This document shows, in pieces, positions 59,672 to 64,000 of a DNA stretch of 64,000 bases. The notes below the pieces were generated by a model, which was given only the letters and a program-made list of their open reading frames with translations, was not told where the DNA came from and did not search any database. A program made the translations under genes and the position numbers. The stretch is from Paraglaciecola algarum (GTDB taxonomy: Bacteria; Pseudomonadota; Gammaproteobacteria; Enterobacterales; Alteromonadaceae), in the NCBI RefSeq assembly GCF_021532655.1, contig NZ_JAKGAS010000005.1:1-64000 (forward strand), given 5' to 3'. The stretch's first letter is position 1. Each line of letters begins with the position of its first letter.

Positions 59672-60691
59672 ATGTCAGAAGAATTATTGCCCACAGAAGA
59701 ACTACAAGCCTTAAAATCCAAGGCTATATCCCAACCATTAGTTGAAAACATTTATACCGCGGATCCTTCAGCCCATGTGTTTGACGGCAAAATTTATATC
59801 TACCCGTCTCACGATATTGAAGGGGGTATTCCTTTTAATGACAATGGTGATCACTTTGATATGCAAGATTATCATGTGCTTTCCATGGACTCGTTAGACA
59901 GCCCAGCGGTAGATAATGGTCAAGCGTTACATGTTAAAGACGTACCATGGGCCCAGCGCCAAATGTGGGCCCCAGATGCAGCTAAAAAAGGCGATAAGTA
60001 TTATTTGTATTTTCCAGCTAAAAAAGCCGATGGAATTTTTCAAATTGGCGTGGCGGTTAGCGATTCACCAGTAGGCCCATTTACAGCAGAGCCCGAAGCC
60101 ATTAAAAATAGCTACAGTATTGATCCAGCCGTTTTCGAAGACGATGACGGTGATTACTACATGTACTTTGGCGGAATTTGGGGAGGCCAATTACAAAACT
60201 ATCGTGAGCATAAATATGATGCAAACTTAACTGAGCCTGCCGACGATGAACCCGCTCTAGGGCCAATAGTCGCTAAAATGGCAGACGACATGTTGGAGTT
60301 TGCTGAAGCCCCTACAGAACTGACAATATTAGATGAAAATGGTCAGCCTTTACTTGCCGGAGATCATGATAGACGTTTCTTTGAAGCGGCCTGGATGCAC
60401 AAGTACAATGGTAAATATTACTTCTCTTATTCAACCGGTAATACCCATTTCTTATGTTACGCCACAGGTGATAGCCCATATGGCCCATTTACTTATGGTG
60501 GTAAAATACTAGAGCCAGTTTTAGGTTGGACAACCCACCACTCTATCGCAGAGTTTGAAGGTAAATGGTACTTGTTCTATCACGATTCATCTTTGTCAGG
60601 CGGAGTTACTCATTTACGTTCGGTCAAAATGGCAGAAATTCAATATCGAGCAGACGGTTCAATTATTACTTTGAAGCCATATCGAGATTAA
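59672..60691 (+). CDS. GH43-family glycoside hydrolase
   Basis: The product is 339 residues from ATG 59672; a frame to 59642 is less likely. There is no signal peptide, so it is cytoplasmic. The five-bladed propeller of GH43 is indicated by NIYTADPSAHVFDGKIY (catalytic base Asp), WAPDAAKKGDKYYLYFP, SIDPAVFEDDDGDYYMYFGG (pKa-modulating Asp) and RFFEAAWMHKYNGKYYFSY (acid Glu). The family contains beta-xylosidases, alpha-arabinofuranosidases and related enzymes; specificity cannot be read from the sequence. It is co-oriented with the GPH transporter and likely processes its substrate. Confidence 0.9.
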   Translation: MSEELLPTEELQALKSKAISQPLVENIYTADPSAHVFDGKIYIYPSHDIEGGIPFNDNGDHFDMQDYHVLSMDSLDSPAVDNGQALHVKDVPWAQRQMWAPDAAKKGDKYYLYFPAKKADGIFQIGVAVSDSPVGPFTAEPEAIKNSYSIDPAVFEDDDGDYYMYFGGIWGGQLQNYREHKYDANLTEPADDEPALGPIVAKMADDMLEFAEAPTELTILDENGQPLLAGDHDRRFFEAAWMHKYNGKYYFSYSTGNTHFLCYATGDSPYGPFTYGGKILEPVLGWTTHHSIAEFEGKWYLFYHDSSLSGGVTHLRSVKMAEIQYRADGSIITLKPYRD

Positions 60692-60734
60692 TCCTGCAAC
60701 ACTTGGCATCTTAGTGATAAAGAAGTCATTATCT

Positions 60735-61712
60735 TCATGGAAGATCAAACTGTGAGACATCTATGGATATAATTGAACTTTGAGAGTAACAAGAATAAAT
60801 TAACTTATTATTTTTAATATCAACTCCATGAGGAAAGTCTTGACATGAAATTTTTTTAACCAGTTTTAATTTTTTGTCATTAATTTTAAATATACCAATG
60901 TAACCTTTTTGTTTATTACCATTGTGTAGCGAATAATAATGATACCCATCATAAAATTTATGTCCATCTACCTGTGTAGATGGAAGTTCTAGCCAATCGA
61001 CTAAATTTAATTTACCAGCTTCAAAACAATATAAGTTTATCCGTGTTTCAAGAGTGGCTTCAGGTTCTGTTGTTGAGCCAATTTGTTTATCAGTTCCTAA
61101 AACAAAATACTGAGCCTCTTTTCCTATGGTTTTAATTCTATGAAACTTTTCTAGCTCAATAGGCATAACAGACACAGCCCCTGTTTCAGTATTATAAACA
61201 GTCAGACCATTACTATATACTGAGCCTAAATATAGGATCTTGTTTTCAGAAAAACATCCGTGATAAAAACAGTCACCAATATTTAATGTTTCTCTGTATA
61301 CCAATTTATTATCGATTACTTCAACCATACAAGATCGATTACTATATTCAGACATATAAACACGGTTATCAACCAGAGTGATTAAGTCAGGATGAAAAAA
61401 ACGTTTACCGCGCCAAATATCTTTTAGATTCCATTTATATTTTGTGGTATCTAAAATAAGTGAATCAATAATAATAAACTTATTTTGAACCTGTTTTACT
61501 AAATACAATTTCGCAGCGGCTCTATGCGCCACAACTAGTAAGGTATCGCTGAGATATTTTACATCAGTAACGGTTGCAATACGTTTTTGGCCTTTTAAAT
61601 AAAACTCCCCTTGTAGCCAATATACTGAATTTAACTTTCGTTTCTGAGATACAGTTTCTTTGATGACAAGCTCGCTTACCTCTTCAACAATATGAAACTC
61701 TGTAACGTCCAT
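60735..61712 (-). CDS. Unknown propeller-like protein beside the sugar locus
   Basis: The family is not recognised with confidence. The product is 325 residues from ATG 61712 (AAGGA upstream), chosen over ATG 61751, which lacks a ribosome site. No signal peptide is seen. Repeating strand patterns about every 45-50 residues (SDTLLVVAHRAAAKLYLVKQ, VDNRVYMSEYSNRSCMVEV, ENKILYLGSVYSNGLTVYN, KNNKLIYSCYSQSSIISID) indicate a six- or seven-bladed beta-propeller. It is convergent with the GH43 gene and more AT-rich than its neighbours. It might be a sensor, a binding protein or a lyase-like enzyme. Confidence 0.6.
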   Translation of the reverse strand: MDVTEFHIVEEVSELVIKETVSQKRKLNSVYWLQGEFYLKGQKRIATVTDVKYLSDTLLVVAHRAAAKLYLVKQVQNKFIIIDSLILDTTKYKWNLKDIWRGKRFFHPDLITLVDNRVYMSEYSNRSCMVEVIDNKLVYRETLNIGDCFYHGCFSENKILYLGSVYSNGLTVYNTETGAVSVMPIELEKFHRIKTIGKEAQYFVLGTDKQIGSTTEPEATLETRINLYCFEAGKLNLVDWLELPSTQVDGHKFYDGYHYYSLHNGNKQKGYIGIFKINDKKLKLVKKISCQDFPHGVDIKNNKLIYSCYSQSSIISIDVSQFDLP

Positions 61713-61934
61713 TAAGTTTTCCTTACTTTCCGAAAATACATTACCATTCATATTTAAATAACAATATTATTATAAATAACTTTATAAAGGATAAAAATAA
61801 TATCGTAAGTGTTATGTTTTGTCAGCCAAAATTCAACAACCAATACCCTACTCCAGTCAACAACACTTATTTAAGGATATGTATCTCCGTTATAAATTAA
61901 TCAATATTTATCAATATGTTACTTCCAATAATTA

Positions 61935-61957
61935 ATATGACAGCCAGTCTGTCATAT
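61935..61957. promoter_or_regulatory. Perfect inverted repeat, candidate operator
   Basis: ATATGACAG (61935-61943) and CTGTCATAT (61949-61957) flank a 5-base centre; a further CTGTCATAG lies at 61972-61980. The site is about 90 bases upstream of the small membrane-protein gene whose partner is an XRE regulator, so autoregulation is plausible. The rest of the 334-base gap 61713-62046 shows no gene. Confidence 0.5.
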
Positions 61958-62046
61958 GCCAAACTATGTGACTGTCATAGCAATGACGTAGTGAAAACTT
62001 AACATCGATGTTTTACTTGCCACTCATTAAAAATAGAGGCAATACA

Positions 62047-62493
62047 ATGACTACCACTTCACAATCACACATGACTAACTTGGATAAAAATATGAAATCA
62101 GTCTCAATAAGAAATGGCTATTGGTTTTATTTTGAAGTAGATGGGTTAGATATAGCAGCCCACGGCTCTGCTTATTCAGGTTTGGAAATTGTTTATATAA
62201 ATGACAATCCAGTGTCAGAAAAAAGAAATCTTTTCAGCACTAACGGTACTCACGTTTTTCAACATCAAGGTAAAGAATATAAAGTTATTTTCGAGACGAC
62301 GAGTATTTTAAGAGGCGAATTGATTTGTAAGCTCTATATTGATGGAAAATCATATGCGGAGCAAACCAAAGCCTACGTAGAAAGCAGTGCTAAAGGAGCT
62401 AAAACCTTTCTCAAATCATTTCTAACTTTTGTTGTAATAGGTGGTGGAGTCGGCTTTTTGGTAGGTTATTTAGCTCGCATTTTCGCAGGTTAA
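62047..62493 (+). CDS. Small membrane-anchored protein of unknown function
   Basis: The family is not recognised. The product is 148 residues from ATG 62047 (GAGG eight bases upstream); an ATG at 62008 is possible. A beta-rich soluble part (SVSIRNGYWFYFEVDGLDIA, KLYIDGKSYAEQT) is followed by one C-terminal membrane helix with a glycine-rich face (FVVIGGGVGFLVGYLARIF). The bulk should face the cytoplasm because there is no signal peptide. It is 20 bases upstream of an XRE gene that also has a C-terminal helix, so the two may interact in the membrane. Confidence 0.65.
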   Translation: MTTTSQSHMTNLDKNMKSVSIRNGYWFYFEVDGLDIAAHGSAYSGLEIVYINDNPVSEKRNLFSTNGTHVFQHQGKEYKVIFETTSILRGELICKLYIDGKSYAEQTKAYVESSAKGAKTFLKSFLTFVVIGGGVGFLVGYLARIFAG

Positions 62494-62513
62494 TGTTGCA
62501 GCGGTTTATCTGA

Positions 62514-62828
62514 ATGGAAATTAACAACCAAATAATCAAACAACTTCGCATTGACCGAAATTGGACTCAACAACATTTAGCTGATGCCTGTGATATCAGT
62601 TTACGTACGGTGCAACGTATAGAAAAGTTTGGCAACGCATCAACCGAAAGTGTCATGAGTTTGTGTGCAGTTTTTGAAATCAACAAACAAGACATCTGTA
62701 CTGTACCTAAAGTAAAGCCACAGCAATTAGAGACTGTAACTGTAAAATCTTATTTTTTACTTATGTTAGTAGCTTTATCTATAGGGGTTGTCTTAGGTGC
62801 ATTTATCACCTATTTTTTGATGTTATAA
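62514..62828 (+). CDS. XRE-family regulator with C-terminal membrane helix
   Basis: The 104-residue protein has an HTH_3 domain at about 6-60 (IKQLRIDRNWTQQHLADACD, ISLRTVQRIEKFG), a short linker, and a membrane helix at about 79-103 (YFLLMLVALSIGVVLGAFIT). A membrane-tethered DNA-binding protein could sense envelope state or its partner membrane protein encoded 20 bases upstream. The inverted repeats at 61935-61980 are its likely binding sites. Confidence 0.8.
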   Translation: MEINNQIIKQLRIDRNWTQQHLADACDISLRTVQRIEKFGNASTESVMSLCAVFEINKQDICTVPKVKPQQLETVTVKSYFLLMLVALSIGVVLGAFITYFLML

Positions 62829-62977
62829 GTAACTCTAGCCTTTGCTTCTTCCATAGGCGGGAGTTTTACTTTTTAGGCCTCTGCCAACACGAACACTTGT
62901 CATACATCAGATAATAAGTTGACTCTCCTATGCAAAATATCTATAACAACATATTTAGATCACGTTTAGGCAATAAG

Positions 62978-64000
62978 ATGTCAATCAAGCATAACCTTAC
63001 ATTTTATACTTTAGTAACTTGCTCTTTAGTCATGGCAAGTTGTCAATCCACAGGCAGCTCATTTCGGGCGCAAAGTATAGAGCCAAACAAAACTATTACA
63101 GTCAATCAAGAGTGGCTGGATGCAAGTTACGATAACTACCAAAAGGGTGATGTATTACTCAATAGAGTGGTAAAAAGTTTAGTCAGCAAGGCAGATAAAG
63201 CCTTAACCCAAGCACCCGTTTCAGTATTAGATAAAACCCTAACTCCGCCAAGTGGTAACAAAAAAGATTACATGAGTGTTGGTCCCTACTGGTGGCCTAA
63301 CCCTGACACCCCCAATGGTATGCCTTGGATAAAAAAAGACGGCCAAGTTAACCCCAGCAGCAAAACCAACGGCTCAGATAAAACAGCAATGAATGAAATG
63401 TTGTTTCAAGTTAGTGACTTAGCATTAGCCTATCACTATACCAAAAATAAAAGTTACGCAGCTCATGCCGCCAAATTAATCAACACTTGGTTTTTAGATC
63501 CTGCAACAGGAATGAATCCTTCTTTGGATTATGGACAAGCGATTCCCGGCGCGGAAGATGGTCGTAAATATGGCATTATTGAAACTCGTTGGTTTATGCG
63601 CCTGATTGACGATGTGTCACTTATTTCAGAGTCAGGTCACTTCCCACCTGAACTGCAACTTCAGTTCAAGCACTGGATCAGTCAGTACTTAGATTGGTTA
63701 TTAACCAATAAGTTAGGTATTGAAGAATGTAATGCGCACAACAACCACGGGACATACTGTGAAGCGCAAGTGGCAAATTTTGCGCTCTATATTGGCAAGT
63801 TTTCACTCGCTAAAAAGTATATCGAACGAGTATTTCAACAGCGTCTAGAAAAACAAATTGATAAAACCGGTGCCCAACCCGAAGAATTGTCTAGAACACG
63901 TCCACTACATTATTCACTGTTTAATTTAGAGGCTTATTTTTATGTAGCGAGAGTGGGCGACCATCTTGGCTTAGATATGTGGCATTACCAAACTAAAGGT
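62978..64000 (+). CDS. Alginate-lyase-family polysaccharide lyase, lipoprotein (cut by window edge)
   Basis: The frame is open from ATG 62930 to the window end. ATG 62978 is preferred because it has AGG upstream and gives a lipoprotein signal (LVTCSLVMASC). The mature part matches the alginate lyase (PL5/PL38-like alpha/alpha toroid) family: KKDYMSVGPYWWPNPDTPNG, VSDLALAYHYTKNKSYAAHA, AIPGAEDGRKYGIIETRWF, and NAHNNHGTYCEAQV with the likely catalytic Asn/His/Tyr cluster. It should cleave a uronic-acid polymer (alginate or glucuronan) in the periplasm. With the GPH transporter and GH43 it suggests a polysaccharide-utilisation locus continuing to the right. Confidence 0.82.
   Translation, partial: MSIKHNLTFYTLVTCSLVMASCQSTGSSFRAQSIEPNKTITVNQEWLDASYDNYQKGDVLLNRVVKSLVSKADKALTQAPVSVLDKTLTPPSGNKKDYMSVGPYWWPNPDTPNGMPWIKKDGQVNPSSKTNGSDKTAMNEMLFQVSDLALAYHYTKNKSYAAHAAKLINTWFLDPATGMNPSLDYGQAIPGAEDGRKYGIIETRWFMRLIDDVSLISESGHFPPELQLQFKHWISQYLDWLLTNKLGIEECNAHNNHGTYCEAQVANFALYIGKFSLAKKYIERVFQQRLEKQIDKTGAQPEELSRTRPLHYSLFNLEAYFYVARVGDHLGLDMWHYQTKG

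Overview
The window looks like chromosome from a marine gammaproteobacterium of the Alteromonadales, most like Paraglaciecola or Glaciecola. The evidence is the set of mutS, pyrG, eno, pdxB-asd-fimV, the many outer-membrane barrels, TonB-type uptake, c-di-GMP enzymes and a polysaccharide-utilisation cluster, all in AT-rich DNA. No rRNA, tRNA or CRISPR array was seen. The genus is an inference from gene content and protein style, not from a marker comparison.

Region 1 (1-22.7 kb) is accessory DNA. It begins with the tail of an IS3-type transposase, then an AlpA-like regulator and a DUF3987 (YfjI-like) protein typical of P4-like satellites. Next come an unrecognised small protein plus outer-membrane barrel pair, a TonB-dependent receptor, a lipoprotein gene killed by one nonsense codon, a beta-lactamase-fold serine hydrolase, a decayed IS3 element, a Tat-exported Acg-type flavin protein, and a five-gene envelope operon (DUF4156, MipA/OmpV, DUF3019, response regulator, histidine kinase). 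An S41 peptidase, an intact IS1182 transposase, an unknown 438-residue cargo protein and a P4-type tyrosine integrase follow. The integrase lies 256 bases from the mutS start, so an integrated element probably ends there.

Region 2 (22.7-32.4 kb) is core: mutS, a MAPEG protein, a divergent EamA transporter / MocR regulator pair, pyrG and eno, with recognisable terminators and one good sigma-70 promoter.

Region 3 (32.4-34.2 kb) is repeat-rich. It holds an array of tiny hairpins with variable stems but a nearly constant TTC loop, then a ParDE toxin-antitoxin module inside two nested pairs of direct repeats.

Region 4 (34.2-49.6 kb) carries an unknown alteromonad protein, MscS, an S4 protein, a Na/phosphate cotransporter, two c-di-GMP signalling genes (one apparently frameshifted), an unknown secreted cysteine-containing protein, a probable MITE, an M13 metallopeptidase, DUF1289 and HDOD proteins, and two tandem DUF481 outer-membrane proteins.

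Region 5 (49.6-57.9 kb, minus strand) has pdxB, asd and fimV in the usual gammaproteobacterial order. FimV carries about 45 copies of an acidic hexapeptide. truA, often next, is replaced by a cupredoxin-like protein and an outer-membrane barrel.

Region 6 (58-64 kb) looks like a polysaccharide-utilisation locus: a GPH-type sugar transporter, a GH43 enzyme, an unknown propeller-like protein and an alginate-lyase-family lipoprotein cut by the window edge. A small membrane protein and a membrane-anchored XRE regulator sit among them.

The most interesting points are the element abutting mutS, the hairpin array, the nested repeats around parDE, the tandem decamers upstream of the acg-like gene, the FimV repeat, the nonsense-interrupted lipoprotein and the unknown secreted proteins.
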